Source: Gemmatimonadales bacterium
GTDB taxonomy: Bacteria; Gemmatimonadota; Gemmatimonadetes; Gemmatimonadales; GWC2-71-9
Reading direction: 5' to 3'
DNA length: 64,000 bases
Assembly: GCA_041390145.1 (NCBI GenBank)
Contig: JAWKQM010000003.1
Location: forward strand, 124,001-188,000
Position numbers and translations under genes: made by a program. The notes under the pieces were generated by a model, which was not told the origin of the DNA, searched no databases, and saw nothing but the letters and a program-made list of their open reading frames with translations. Below, one piece after another: positions 15,943 through 25,699 of this stretch (the first letter of the stretch is position 1; every line of letters begins with the position of its first letter).

Positions 15943-17316
15943 ATGGCCCGCGCGCAGTCGGTCTATCGGTGTACGGAGTGCGGACACGACCATCCCAAGT
16001 GGGTCGGCCGGTGCGAGGGATGCGAGGCGTGGAACACCGTGGCCGAGGAGCCGTTGGTGCGGCCGGCGGCCACGCGGGCCGGTCGGCGGAATGCGCCGCG
16101 TGCCTCGCACGCCCCGGCTGCCCCCGCCGTCCGCCTCCGCGACATCGCCGAATCCCGCCTCATCCGCTGGCCCACCGGACTTCCCGAACTCGATTTTGTC
16201 CTCGGGGGCGGCATCGTCCCCGGATCGATGACGCTCATCGGCGGCGAACCCGGCATCGGCAAGTCGACGCTGCTGCTCCAGGTGGCCGCCCGGCTCGAGT
16301 CGGGCGGGCGCCGGGTGCTCTACGCGAGCGGCGAGGAATCCCCCGATCAGCTCCGCCTCCGCGCGGCCCGCCTCGAAGAGGATGCCGGGCCGGTGCACGT
16401 CCTCGGTGAGACCCGGCTCGAGGCGGTGCTCGAGGCCGCCGCCGGCCTTCCCGCGGAATTCCTGGTCCTCGATTCCATCCAGACCGTGTACACCGACTCG
16501 CTGGAGAGCGCGCCCGGCAACGTCGGGCAGGTGCGGGAGTCGTCCGCGCTCCTGATGCGCTACGCCAAGGAGACGGGCACCGCGGTGGTCGTCGTCGGGC
16601 ATGTGACGAAGGGAGGCGGCATCGCCGGTCCCAAGACCCTCGAGCACATCGTGGACACGGTGCTCTACTTCGAGGGGGAGGGCTCGCTCGACTACCGGCT
16701 GCTTCGCGCCACCAAGAATCGGTTCGGCTCGGTCGACGAACTCGGCGTCTTCTCGATGACGGAGCGCGGGCTCGTGGCGGTGCCGAACCCCTCCGCGATG
16801 TTCCTGGCGGCGCGCGCCACCGGCACGAGCGGCAGCGCCGTGACGGCGCTGATGGAGGGCACGCGGCCCGTCCTCGTCGAGGTGCAGGCCCTCGCCGCAC
16901 CTTCGGGGTATGGCACGCCGCAGCGCGTCGCCACCGGGCTCGATCCCAAGCGCCTGGCGGTCTTGCTCGCCGTCCTCGAGCGGCGGGGCAACACCTCCTT
17001 CGCCTCGCTCGACGTGTTCGTGCAGGCCACGGCCGGTGTGCGTCTCGCGGAACCCGGGGCCGACCTGGCCGTGGCCGCGGCGCTGCTCTCGAGCCTTCAC
17101 GGGAAGCCAGTTCCGGCGGATGTGCTCTATCTTGGTGAAATCGGGCTGGGCGGCGAGGTGCGTCCGATCAGCGGCATGGAGCGTCGGATGACCGAGGCGG
17201 CGCGGCTCGGATTCCGGCGCGTGTTCTCGCCGGGGCGGAATCCGCCCACTGTTTCTGGCATCACCGTGGTGGGCGTGGACCACATCGATCAATTGGTGAA
17301 GAGCCTTGCCGCTTGA
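15943..17316 (+). CDS. radA: DNA repair protein RadA
   Basis: RadA is a RecA-like ATPase that drives branch migration in recombination repair. The 457-residue protein starts with a four-Cys zinc finger (CTECGHDHPKWVGRCEGC), then a RecA core with Walker A GGEPGIGKST and SGEESPDQ, the RadA-specific KNRFG motif (ATKNRFGS), and a Lon-like C-terminal domain (GLDPKRLAVLLAVLERR, EIGLGGEVRPISG). It begins one base after the dnaB stop and overlaps ispD by 11 bases. Confidence 0.96.
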   Translation: MARAQSVYRCTECGHDHPKWVGRCEGCEAWNTVAEEPLVRPAATRAGRRNAPRASHAPAAPAVRLRDIAESRLIRWPTGLPELDFVLGGGIVPGSMTLIGGEPGIGKSTLLLQVAARLESGGRRVLYASGEESPDQLRLRAARLEEDAGPVHVLGETRLEAVLEAAAGLPAEFLVLDSIQTVYTDSLESAPGNVGQVRESSALLMRYAKETGTAVVVVGHVTKGGGIAGPKTLEHIVDTVLYFEGEGSLDYRLLRATKNRFGSVDELGVFSMTERGLVAVPNPSAMFLAARATGTSGSAVTALMEGTRPVLVEVQALAAPSGYGTPQRVATGLDPKRLAVLLAVLERRGNTSFASLDVFVQATAGVRLAEPGADLAVAAALLSSLHGKPVPADVLYLGEIGLGGEVRPISGMERRMTEAARLGFRRVFSPGRNPPTVSGITVVGVDHIDQLVKSLAA

Positions 17317-18001
17317 CGTCGGGGTGATCGTCGTGGCCGCGGGCCGTGGCACCCGCCTCGGCGGGACGCCCAAGCAGTTCCGCGAGCTCGCCGGCGTGCC
17401 GGTGCTCCTCCGTGCCATCCGTCCCTTCGCCTCCCACCCCAACGTCACGCACATGGTGGTCGCGCTCCCGCCCGACGCCGTGGCCAACCCGCCGGAATGG
17501 TTGGCCCCTCTCCTGGGGGAGCGACTCCGGCTCGTGGCCGGCGGCGTGGAGCGGGGCGACTCGGTCCGTGCTGCGCTTGCGGCGCTCCCGGAGCAGTGCG
17601 CGCTGGTATTGGTGCACGACGGGGCTCGCCCCCTCGTTTCGCGGGAAACCATCGACGCGGTCATCGCCGTGGCGGCTCGCGGCACTGGCGCCGTGGCCGC
17701 GGTGCCGCTGGGCGATACCCTGAAGATGGCGGCGGAGGGCGAGGGGCCGCCCACCGTTGAATGCACCATTCCGCGGCGCCGACTCTGGCGTGCGCAGACA
17801 CCGCAGGGATTTCCGCGCGAGCTGCTGGAACGCGCCATCGCCTCGGCGGCCGCCGATGGGGTGCAGGGCACCGACGATGCCGAACTGGTCGAGCGGATCG
17901 GTGGTCGGGTCGAACTGGTGCCCGACCAACCAGCCAACCTCAAGCTTACCACGCAGGCGGATTTCACTCTCGCCGCAGCGCTCCTCCAGGGTGTCTCATG
18001 A
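17306..18001 (+). CDS. ispD: 2-C-methyl-D-erythritol 4-phosphate cytidylyltransferase
   Basis: IspD attaches CMP to methylerythritol phosphate in the MEP isoprenoid pathway. The 231-residue protein has the nucleotide-binding start VVAAGRGTRLGGTPKQF, then GGVERGDSVRAAL, LVHDGARPLVSRE, AAVPLGDTLK and RAQTPQGFPRELLE, ending with the substrate-site GTDDAELVE. The TTG start lies inside the radA end; no other start keeps the essential Gly-rich loop. The stop overlaps the next gene as ATGA. Confidence 0.94.
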   Translation: MPLDVGVIVVAAGRGTRLGGTPKQFRELAGVPVLLRAIRPFASHPNVTHMVVALPPDAVANPPEWLAPLLGERLRLVAGGVERGDSVRAALAALPEQCALVLVHDGARPLVSRETIDAVIAVAARGTGAVAAVPLGDTLKMAAEGEGPPTVECTIPRRRLWRAQTPQGFPRELLERAIASAAADGVQGTDDAELVERIGGRVELVPDQPANLKLTTQADFTLAAALLQGVS

Positions 18002-18648
18002 TTCTTCCCTTCCTGACGCCGGATGACGTGGAGCGCGCGATCCCGACGGTGCGCGACCATCTCGCCACCGGCAAGCTCCTGGCCTATCCCACCGAAACGG
18101 TCTACGGGCTCGGCTCGGCGCCGACCGAGGCCGCGCTCGATGCCCTGGCGCGCCTGAAGGGACGGCCGCCGAAGAAGCCGTTCCTGCTGCTGGTTTCGAG
18201 CGAGAAGATGCCCGAGGCATGGGGACTGGTGTATTCCCGCGCCGCCAGTGCGCTCGCCGCCGCCTTCTGGCCCGGGCCGCTGACGCTCATTCTGAAGGGT
18301 GGAGAGGGGCATCTGCCGGACCGGCTGCGCGGCGCGGAAGGGGGCATCGGTGTGCGGTACACCTCACACCGCGGCGTTCGCCGGTTGATCGAGGCATGCG
18401 GGATTCCCCTCACCTCCACGTCGGCCAACCGCCCGGGAAGTCCCCCGGCCGCCGGTGCCAGTGGCATCGTGCCGCTCTTTCCCGAGGCGGTGCGGGCCGG
18501 CGACCTCCTGGTTCTTGACGGCGGCGTGCTCGGCAACGTCCCTCCCTCCACCATCGTGGATTGCACCGAAGCGCTCCCGCGCATGGTTCGGGAGGGGGCC
18601 ATCCCCCGGGACGAACTGCGTCGCGCGGTTGGGAGCCTTGCACCCTGA
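17998..18648 (+). CDS. tsaC: L-threonylcarbamoyladenylate synthase (Sua5/YrdC)
   Basis: This enzyme makes threonylcarbamoyl-AMP for the t6A modification of tRNA. The 216-residue protein has the family elements LLAYPTETVYGLG, RLKGRPPKKPFLLL, FWPGPLTLILKG, the VRYTSHRGVRRLIE block and PLTSTSANRPGSPPA, followed by STIVDCT near the C-terminus. It has the short YrdC layout without the Sua5 extension. It is coupled to ispD by ATGA and to the phosphatase gene by TGATG. Confidence 0.92.
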   Translation: MILPFLTPDDVERAIPTVRDHLATGKLLAYPTETVYGLGSAPTEAALDALARLKGRPPKKPFLLLVSSEKMPEAWGLVYSRAASALAAAFWPGPLTLILKGGEGHLPDRLRGAEGGIGVRYTSHRGVRRLIEACGIPLTSTSANRPGSPPAAGASGIVPLFPEAVRAGDLLVLDGGVLGNVPPSTIVDCTEALPRMVREGAIPRDELRRAVGSLAP

Positions 18649-19142
18649 TGCCTTCGCGCCAATCGTCCCCTCGTCGCGTTGTCCTGGTCTGCACCGGCAA
18701 CACCTGTCGCAGCCCCCTGGCGGAGGCGCTGCTGCGCCAGGCCCTGGAGGAGCGCGGTGTCACGGGCATCGAGGTGCTCTCCGCCGGAACCGGCGCATGG
18801 GAGGGAGCACCGGCGTCGGAAGGGGCCTACCTGGTTGGCTTGGAGAACGGGCTCGATCTCTCTGGCCATCGCGCACGACTCGTTACCAGTGAACTGGTGG
18901 CGGCCGCAGATCTGATGCTCACGATGGCGCGCCACCACCGGGCCCGAATTCTTGAGCTGGGGGGAGACGATCGGGTGCACCTGCTCGGGGAGTTTGCCGG
19001 CAGGTCGGGCGGGGACGCGGAGGTGGCCGATCCCTTCGGCGCCGATCTGGAGGCGTATCGCCAGACCCGAGACGAGTTGAGCACGCTGATCACGATTGTG
19101 GCGGACCGCCTGGCCGGGGAGCAACGGAATGCAGGGGGGTAG
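18648..19142 (+). CDS. Low-molecular-weight phosphatase, YwlE (arginine phosphatase) type
   Basis: This 164-residue protein has the P-loop CTGNTCRSPLAEALLR near the N-terminus and the general-acid Asp in VADPFG near the C-terminus. In this family Thr in the third variable place of the loop (CTGNTCRS) is the known mark of protein-arginine phosphatases such as YwlE, while tyrosine phosphatases usually have Ile or Leu. It directly follows a Sua5-type gene, as ywlE follows ywlC at a short distance in Bacillus. The arginine specificity is therefore likely but inferred. It is coupled to tsaC by TGATG and overlaps aroE by 14 bases. Confidence 0.85.
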   Translation: MPSRQSSPRRVVLVCTGNTCRSPLAEALLRQALEERGVTGIEVLSAGTGAWEGAPASEGAYLVGLENGLDLSGHRARLVTSELVAAADLMLTMARHHRARILELGGDDRVHLLGEFAGRSGGDAEVADPFGADLEAYRQTRDELSTLITIVADRLAGEQRNAGG

Positions 19143-19932
19143 GACACGGGTCTTCGCCCTGCTCGGCGATCCGGTGGCGCACTCCCTCTCGCCCGCGATG
19201 CACAACGCGGCGTTCCGGGTTCTTGGCCTCGACGCGGTGTACGTCCCCATGCCCTGCGCCTCGGCGCATGTGCCGGTGCTGATGGCCGCACTGGCGGAGG
19301 CGGGGGGGGGCGGCAACGTGACCGTTCCGCACAAGCAGGTGGCCGCCACCGCGCTGACGCGGCCGAGCGAACGGGTGACGGCGCTTGGCAGCTGCAACAC
19401 CTTCTGGTGGGATGGCACTGCGCTGGCCGGCGAGAGCACCGATGTCGAGGGAGTGCAGGCTGCGCTCCGCCGGCTCGAGGTCGAGGCGGAGACGTGGCTG
19501 GTCATCGGGACCGGCGGTTCGGCGCGTGCGGTAGTGGAAGCGGCGCGGCTCGCGGGTGCGCGCATCGCCGTCTCCTCGCGTGACCACGGTCGGGCCGCCG
19601 CCTTGCTCGCCCTGGCCGGCGCCCGTGGGGTCGAGTGTGCCACCGCGGAAGAGGCGACGCTGGTCATCAACGCCACTCCGCTCGGCCTGAAGACGAGCGA
19701 TCCCCTCCCGTCCAGGCCGGACGCCACGCCGAAAGCGGCGGCCGCGCTCGACCTCGTCTACCGCCGGGGAGAGACGGCTTGGGTCCGCCAGCAGCGGGCG
19801 GCCGGCAGACGGGCCGCGGATGGCCGGGAAGTGCTCCTGGCCCAGGGGGCGGCCGCGCTCACGCGGTGGTTCCCGAAACAAACACCGCCACTCGACGTGA
19901 TGCGGGCCGCCCTGCATGTTGCCCTCGATTGA
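19129..19932 (+). CDS. aroE: Shikimate dehydrogenase
   Basis: AroE reduces 3-dehydroshikimate with NADPH in aromatic amino-acid synthesis. The 267-residue protein has GDPVAHSLSPAMHNAAF (shikimate binding), NVTVPHK with the catalytic Lys, GSCNTFWW, ESTDVEG with the catalytic Asp, the nucleotide loop GTGGSARAV, SSRDHGRA and NATPLGL. The ATG lies inside the phosphatase gene. Its end overlaps comF by 17 bases. Confidence 0.94.
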   Translation: MQGGRTRVFALLGDPVAHSLSPAMHNAAFRVLGLDAVYVPMPCASAHVPVLMAALAEAGGGGNVTVPHKQVAATALTRPSERVTALGSCNTFWWDGTALAGESTDVEGVQAALRRLEVEAETWLVIGTGGSARAVVEAARLAGARIAVSSRDHGRAAALLALAGARGVECATAEEATLVINATPLGLKTSDPLPSRPDATPKAAAALDLVYRRGETAWVRQQRAAGRRAADGREVLLAQGAAALTRWFPKQTPPLDVMRAALHVALD

Positions 19933-20647
19933 TCTCCGCGCCGCGCTCTCGGCGCTCGAATGGGCGCTGCTCCCACCGCAATGCCTGACCTGTGATGAAC
20001 CAGTCCCCCGGAGTGACGGCGACGCGCTGATCTGTGGCGTCTGCCGCTCCCGCTGGCGGCGGGTGGCTCCGCCGCAGTGCGCGCGCTGCGGCGGGACGGT
20101 CCCCCCAGAGGGGCCGTGCCTCTTCTGCGCCGAATGGCCGCTGGCGCTCACCTCCGTGTGGGCCGCGGTCTGGCTGGACGAGGGGGCCCGCCGGGCGATG
20201 CACCGCCTCAAGTACGGCGGATGGTGGCGCGTCGCGGATGCGTTGGCGGCCGGCATGCAACCGGTGCCGTTGCTTGAGGCGCCGGCCGTGCTGGTCCCCA
20301 TTCCGCTGGGGAGCCGTCGGCTGCGCGCGCGAGGCTTCAACCAGGCGGAGCGGCTCGCGGAGGCGCTCGCGCGACATGGGACGCACACGGTGCAGCCGGA
20401 GTTGCTGCGCCGCCGAAGGGAGACCGGGACCCAGACCAAGCTCACACCGGAGGCGCGGCGGGCGAACGTGAGCGGCGCGTTCGAGGCCACGGGCCCGGTG
20501 CAGGGGAGGATCGTGCTGGTGGACGATGTCCTGACAACCGGTGCGACCCTGGCAGAGGCGGCGGTCGCGCTCGCGGCCGGAGGGGCGACTTCGGTCCAGG
20601 CGGTCACCTTCGCACGGGCCCGCCCGCCGGCGACAATGCTGGGTTGA
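19916..20647 (+). CDS. comF: ComF family amidophosphoribosyltransferase-like protein
   Basis: ComF proteins help single-stranded DNA uptake and handling during natural transformation in some bacteria. The 243-residue protein has two N-terminal CxxC pairs of a zinc finger (CLTC, CGVC) and further pairs CARC and CLFC. It then has LKYGGWWRVA, VPIPLGSRRLRARGFNQAE, and the PRTase loop VLVDDVLTTGATL. Whether this organism is competent cannot be told from the window. It closes the operon; gap follows after 62 bases with its own promoter signals. Confidence 0.88.
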   Translation: MLPSIDLRAALSALEWALLPPQCLTCDEPVPRSDGDALICGVCRSRWRRVAPPQCARCGGTVPPEGPCLFCAEWPLALTSVWAAVWLDEGARRAMHRLKYGGWWRVADALAAGMQPVPLLEAPAVLVPIPLGSRRLRARGFNQAERLAEALARHGTHTVQPELLRRRRETGTQTKLTPEARRANVSGAFEATGPVQGRIVLVDDVLTTGATLAEAAVALAAGGATSVQAVTFARARPPATMLG

Positions 20648-20671
20648 GGGTGCGGTCTGGCTGATTCGGGT

Positions 20672-20677
20672 TATTTT
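20672..20677 (+). promoter_or_regulatory. Possible -10 element for gap
   Basis: TATTTT, followed by TCC, lies 38 bases before the gap ATG; a ribosome site AGGAGA follows at about 20700. The only TTG upstream (TTGAGG, 20644-20649) is 22 bases away, too far for a standard -35, so the call is tentative. Confidence 0.4.
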
Positions 20678-20709
20678 TCCGGCGCACTGATTCTCTTACA
20701 GGAGATACC

Positions 20710-21716
<1,007 letters not shown>

Positions 21717-21720
<4 letters not shown>

Positions 21721-22907
21721 AGCGGACACTCGCCTCGCTCGACCCGGCGGCCCTCGAAGGCCGCCGGGCGCTGGTCCGGGTGGACTTCAACTGCCCGATC
21801 GCCGACGGCCGCGTCACGGATGACATGCGCATTCGCGCGGCCTTGCCCACCATCAAGTATCTCCGGGACCGGGGCGCGCGGGTCGTGCTGCTCTCGCACC
21901 TTGGCCGGCCCAAGGGCGCGCCAAACCCCAAGTACTCCATGGAGCCGGTGGTCCGGGCGCTCGAGGCCCTCCTCGGCTCTCCGGTCACCTTCCTGCCCGA
22001 CCCGACCTCGGCGGAGGCGGTCGCCACCACGCGCCACATGCCGCGCGGGGGGATCGCCGTGGCGGAGAACACCCGGTTCCATCCCGGTGAGGAAACGAAC
22101 GACGACGCCCTGTCAGAGCGCTTCGCCGCGCTCGGCGACCTCTACGTGAACGACGCCTTCGGGTCGGCGCACCGGGCCCATGCGAGCACTGCAGGCGTGG
22201 CGCACCGGCTGAAGCCGGCCGTGTCGGGATTCCTGATGGAAAAGGAGTTGGCATACCTCGGACAGGCACTGGGAAACCCGAAGCGTCCCTTCGTGGCGGT
22301 GATGGGCGGCGCCAAGATCTCCGGGAAGATCGACCTGATCGAGGCGCTGCTGCCCACCGTCGACGCCATCCTGATCGGCGGCGCCATGGCCTGCACCTTC
22401 TTCAAGGCGATGGGGCTGGAGGTCGGCAATTCGCTCGTGGAAGACGACCGGGTGGAGATGGCGGCGGCGTTGCTGAAGCGGGCCGGCGCCAAGCTGGTGC
22501 TGCCCGTCGGGGCGGTCGTGGCGCAGAAGCTCGATGCCACCGCCGAGACGCGCACGGTCCCGCGAGACGCCATACCGGCTGGATGGGCCATGTTTGACAT
22601 CGATCCGGCCAGTGAGCGCCTCTTTGCCGAGCGGATTGCCGCGGCCGGCACGGTGGTGTGGAACGGCCCGATGGGGGTATTCGAGACTCCGCCCTTTGAC
22701 CACGGCACGATGGCCGTCGCCCAGGCGATGGCTCGCGCCACCGAAGCGGGGACGGTCACGGTGGTCGGTGGCGGGGACTCGGCTGCGGCCGTTGCCGCCG
22801 CCCTGCTCGCTGACAGGATGACGCACGTTTCAACCGGGGGCGGCGCCTCCCTCGAATTCCTCGAGGGGAAGGTCCTGCCCGGTGTCGCCGCACTCGACGA
22901 AAGCTGA
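21717..22907 (+). CDS. pgk: Phosphoglycerate kinase
   Basis: Pgk transfers phosphate from 1,3-bisphosphoglycerate to ADP. The 396-residue protein has the family signature RRALVRVDFNCPIADGRV, LLSHLGRPKG, VAENTRFHPGE, NDAFGSAHRAHAST, MGGAKISGKI, WNGPMGVFE and the C-terminal hinge VVGGGDSAAAV and STGGGASLEFLEG. The GTG start is coupled to gap. A serine hydrolase rather than tpiA follows after 7 bases. Confidence 0.97.
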
Positions 22908-22914
22908 GGACTTC

Positions 22915-24480
22915 ATGCGCATGATCCGTCTGCTCCTCCTCGCGCTCTGCCTGCCGATGGTCGCGGCCGCCCAGACCAAGCCGGCGACGCCTCCCCCGAA
23001 CTTCGATGCCTATGTGGCCGCGGTCATGAAGCAGTTCGACGTGCCGGGGATGGGCATCGCCATCGTGAAGGACGGGCAGGTCGTGCTCGCCAAGGGCTAC
23101 GGCGTCAAGCGACTCGGCTCAAGTGAGAAGGTGGACGCCGACACCCGGTTCGGGATCGCGTCGAACACCAAGGCCTTCACCGCGCTGGCGATCGGCATGC
23201 TGGTGGAGGAGGGGAAGCTCGAGTGGGACGCCCCGGTGGTGAACTACCTCCCCGAGTTCATGATGTGGGATTCCTGGGTGACCCGGCAGATCACGGTGCG
23301 CGATATCCTCGTGCACCGGAGCGGCCTCGGCCTCGGCGCCGGCGACCTCCTCTGGTGGCCGCCGACGACGTACACACCACCCGAGATCATGCGCCGGCTC
23401 CGCTACATCGAACCCGCCACCAGCTTCCGCAGCGCCTACGCCTATGACAACGTCCTCTACCTGGTCGCCGGGCAGTTGATCGAGCGGGTCTCGGGCCAGA
23501 CCTGGTCCGATTTCATCACCAACCGGATCATGCGGCCGGTCGGGATGAAGGAAGCGAACAGCACGCATGCCGCCGCCGGACAGTCAGGGGGCAACGTGGC
23601 CGCCACCCACGCGAAGGTGAACGGCACCGTACAGGTGGTGAAGCCGTTCTCCGACCCCAACACCGACCCCGCCGGCGGCATCAACGCCGGCGCCAACGAC
23701 ATGGCGCGGTGGATGATCGCGCAGATGGACTCCGGGCGGGTCGGCGACAAGCACCTCTGGAAGCCGAGCACGACCCGACAGCAATGGAACCTGGTCACGC
23801 CGATCCCGACCGGACCGATGCCGAAGGAACTCGCCCCGTACACGGCGAACTTCTCGGGCTACGGCCTCGGGTTCTTCCTGCGGGATTACCGGGGGCAGAA
23901 GCTGGTGACGCACACCGGCGGGTTGCCGGGATACGTCTCCCTCCTGATGATGCTGCCGAACCAGAAGGTCGGCGTCATGGTCCTGACCAACCAGGAGTCC
24001 GGCGCGGCGTTCATGTCGATCGGGTTGAAGGTGCTCGACTACTACCTCAACGCGCCGCCGTTCGATTGGCTCGCCGGCTACACGAGCCGGATGGCGCAAG
24101 CGGACTCGATGATGGCTGCGGCCAACGCGGCGACGGCAGCCGCGCGGGACAGCGCGTCTCGCCCGTCACTTCCACTGGCCAGCTACGCGGCGACCTACGA
24201 AGACCCGTGGTATGGGACGATCACCGTGTCGCTCAAGGGCAGCGGGCTCGTGATGCAGTTTGACAAGTCGCCGGACCTCGTCGGCGACATGGAGCACTGG
24301 CAGTACGACACCTGGCTGGTCAAGTGGCGGGACCGCGAGCTCCGCGCCGACGCGTTCGTCACCTTCACCCTCGACGAGGAGGGCAAGGTGGCAGGCGCCA
24401 CGATGAAGCCAGCCTCGCCGGAGGTGGACTTCAGCTTCGACTTCCAGGACCTCCACCTGACGCCGGTCCGGAAGCAGTAG
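22915..24480 (+). CDS. Secreted serine hydrolase, beta-lactamase/penicillin-binding-protein-like
   Basis: This 521-residue protein has a signal peptide ending in VAAAQ, so it is exported. The class C beta-lactamase-like fold shows the SxxK nucleophile motif SNTK (Ser83, Lys86), a Tyr motif in YAYDN, and the third motif HTGG followed by LPGY. After about residue 400 a small C-terminal domain begins with YAATYEDPWYGTITV, a DUF3471-like element often linked to such hydrolases. Substrates in this family include D-amino-acid peptides, esters and beta-lactams, so the role is not known. It sits between pgk and tpiA in the same direction, an unusual place for an exported enzyme. Confidence 0.88.
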   Translation: MRMIRLLLLALCLPMVAAAQTKPATPPPNFDAYVAAVMKQFDVPGMGIAIVKDGQVVLAKGYGVKRLGSSEKVDADTRFGIASNTKAFTALAIGMLVEEGKLEWDAPVVNYLPEFMMWDSWVTRQITVRDILVHRSGLGLGAGDLLWWPPTTYTPPEIMRRLRYIEPATSFRSAYAYDNVLYLVAGQLIERVSGQTWSDFITNRIMRPVGMKEANSTHAAAGQSGGNVAATHAKVNGTVQVVKPFSDPNTDPAGGINAGANDMARWMIAQMDSGRVGDKHLWKPSTTRQQWNLVTPIPTGPMPKELAPYTANFSGYGLGFFLRDYRGQKLVTHTGGLPGYVSLLMMLPNQKVGVMVLTNQESGAAFMSIGLKVLDYYLNAPPFDWLAGYTSRMAQADSMMAAANAATAAARDSASRPSLPLASYAATYEDPWYGTITVSLKGSGLVMQFDKSPDLVGDMEHWQYDTWLVKWRDRELRADAFVTFTLDEEGKVAGATMKPASPEVDFSFDFQDLHLTPVRKQ

Positions 24481-24483
24481 CGG

Positions 24484-25233
24484 ATGCGACCGCTGCTCTT
24501 TGCCGCCAACTGGAAGATGCAGGTGACCCCCGAGGAGACCCGGCGGTTTGCCGGGCAGTTCCTCGGGGCCACCGCCCCGGTCGAGGGGCGCTCCCTCTGG
24601 TTCTTCCCCTCCGCGGTCTCGATCGGGACGGCGGCTGAGGCTTTCGCCGCACGGCCCGATGTGCGGATCGGTGCGCAGGATGTACACTGGGAACCCAAGG
24701 GGGCGTTCACCGGGGCAACGTCGATTCCCCTGGCGCGCGGGGCGGGGGCGAGCGGGGCGCTGGTGGGGCATTCCGAGCGGCGGCACGTATTCGGGGAAAC
24801 GGACGAGGAAACGGGAAAGAAGGTCCGTGCCCTCCTGGATGCCGGACTCACGGCGTTTCTGTGTGTGGGCGAAAAGCTCGAGGAGCGCGAAGCGGGGAAG
24901 ACCGAGGCGGTCGTCCTCCGGCAGCTCCGTGCAGGGCTGGCTGGGGTGCCATCCGGGCAGATGGACCGATTGGTCGTGGCCTATGAGCCGGTCTGGGCCA
25001 TCGGCACCGGCCGGAACGCAACCGCCGAGGATGCCGCCCGGGTGCACATCGCGCTGCGCACCGAGCTGTCCCGACTGGGGGCCACCGGCCGGATCCCCAT
25101 CCTGTACGGCGGGAGCGTCAATCTGGGCAATGCCTTGGGGCTCCTGGCCCAGCCGGAGATCGACGGGGTCCTGGTCGGCGGGGCCAGCCTCGACCCGGAT
25201 GGTTGGGCGGAAATCGTGGGGATCGGTGGTTGA
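24484..25233 (+). CDS. tpiA: Triosephosphate isomerase
   Basis: TpiA interconverts the two triose phosphates. The 249-residue protein has the substrate Lys in AANWKMQ, the electrophilic His in GHSERRHVFGE, the catalytic Glu in AYEPVWAIGTGRNAT, and the phosphate-binding YGGSVN and VGGASLDP. It starts three bases after the serine hydrolase stop. The secG promoter begins in its last codons. Confidence 0.97.
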   Translation: MRPLLFAANWKMQVTPEETRRFAGQFLGATAPVEGRSLWFFPSAVSIGTAAEAFAARPDVRIGAQDVHWEPKGAFTGATSIPLARGAGASGALVGHSERRHVFGETDEETGKKVRALLDAGLTAFLCVGEKLEEREAGKTEAVVLRQLRAGLAGVPSGQMDRLVVAYEPVWAIGTGRNATAEDAARVHIALRTELSRLGATGRIPILYGGSVNLGNALGLLAQPEIDGVLVGGASLDPDGWAEIVGIGG

Positions 25234-25259
25234 CCCCCTCGGCGCCGACCGGTTATTCT
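25230..25259 (+). promoter_or_regulatory. Promoter of secG-carA
   Basis: TTGACC (25230-25235), an 18-base spacer and TATTCT (25254-25259) form a good housekeeping promoter, with the -35 on the tpiA stop. The leader to the secG ATG is about 20 bases and holds GGAAATAGG as the likely ribosome site. Confidence 0.7.
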
Positions 25260-25287
25260 TCCAGACTGTCTCACAACGGAAATAGGC

Positions 25288-25665
25288 ATGTTCGGTCTCA
25301 TTCTGACGCTATTGATTCTTGATGCGCTGCTGCTCTCTGTCGTCGTGCTGCTCCAGGCGGGGCAGGGCGGCGGCTTGGCGGCCATGGGCGGCGGCGGCGG
25401 CACCGAGAGCTTTGTCGGTGGTCGGCAGGCGGTCACCATCCTGACGCGGTCCACCTGGTGGCTCGGCGGCATCTTCCTGGTCCTCTCGCTGGTCCTGTCG
25501 GTGATGTCAGCCGGCCGGTCGACGGCCTCTTCGGATGTCGAGCGGTTGCTTGCCCAGCCGGAGCAGCAGGCGCCTGTCACCAGCTCTCCGCTGCCTCTTG
25601 GCGGTACGGAGCCGGCCCCGGCGGCCGAGACGCCCGCGGCGCCGCAGCCGCAGCCGCAGCCATAA
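25288..25665 (+). CDS. secG: Preprotein translocase subunit SecG
   Basis: SecG is a small partner of SecYE in the inner membrane and helps proteins cross it. The 125-residue protein has a first membrane helix LILTLLILDALLLSVVVLLQ, then the conserved loop QAGQGGGLAAMGGGG and SFVGGRQAV, and a second helix (WWLGGIFLVLSLVLSVM). The C-terminal tail is Ala/Pro/Gln-rich and low in complexity. It is followed by carA after 34 bases. Confidence 0.93.
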   Translation: MFGLILTLLILDALLLSVVVLLQAGQGGGLAAMGGGGGTESFVGGRQAVTILTRSTWWLGGIFLVLSLVLSVMSAGRSTASSDVERLLAQPEQQAPVTSSPLPLGGTEPAPAAETPAAPQPQPQP

Positions 25666-25699
25666 TGCGGCGGGACGTTACTCGTGGCGGGGTGGCCGG

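Noticed and set aside
15886..18312. An 808-codon minus-strand frame over radA, ispD and tsaC
   Set aside because: It is a shadow of three well-supported genes and low in complexity.
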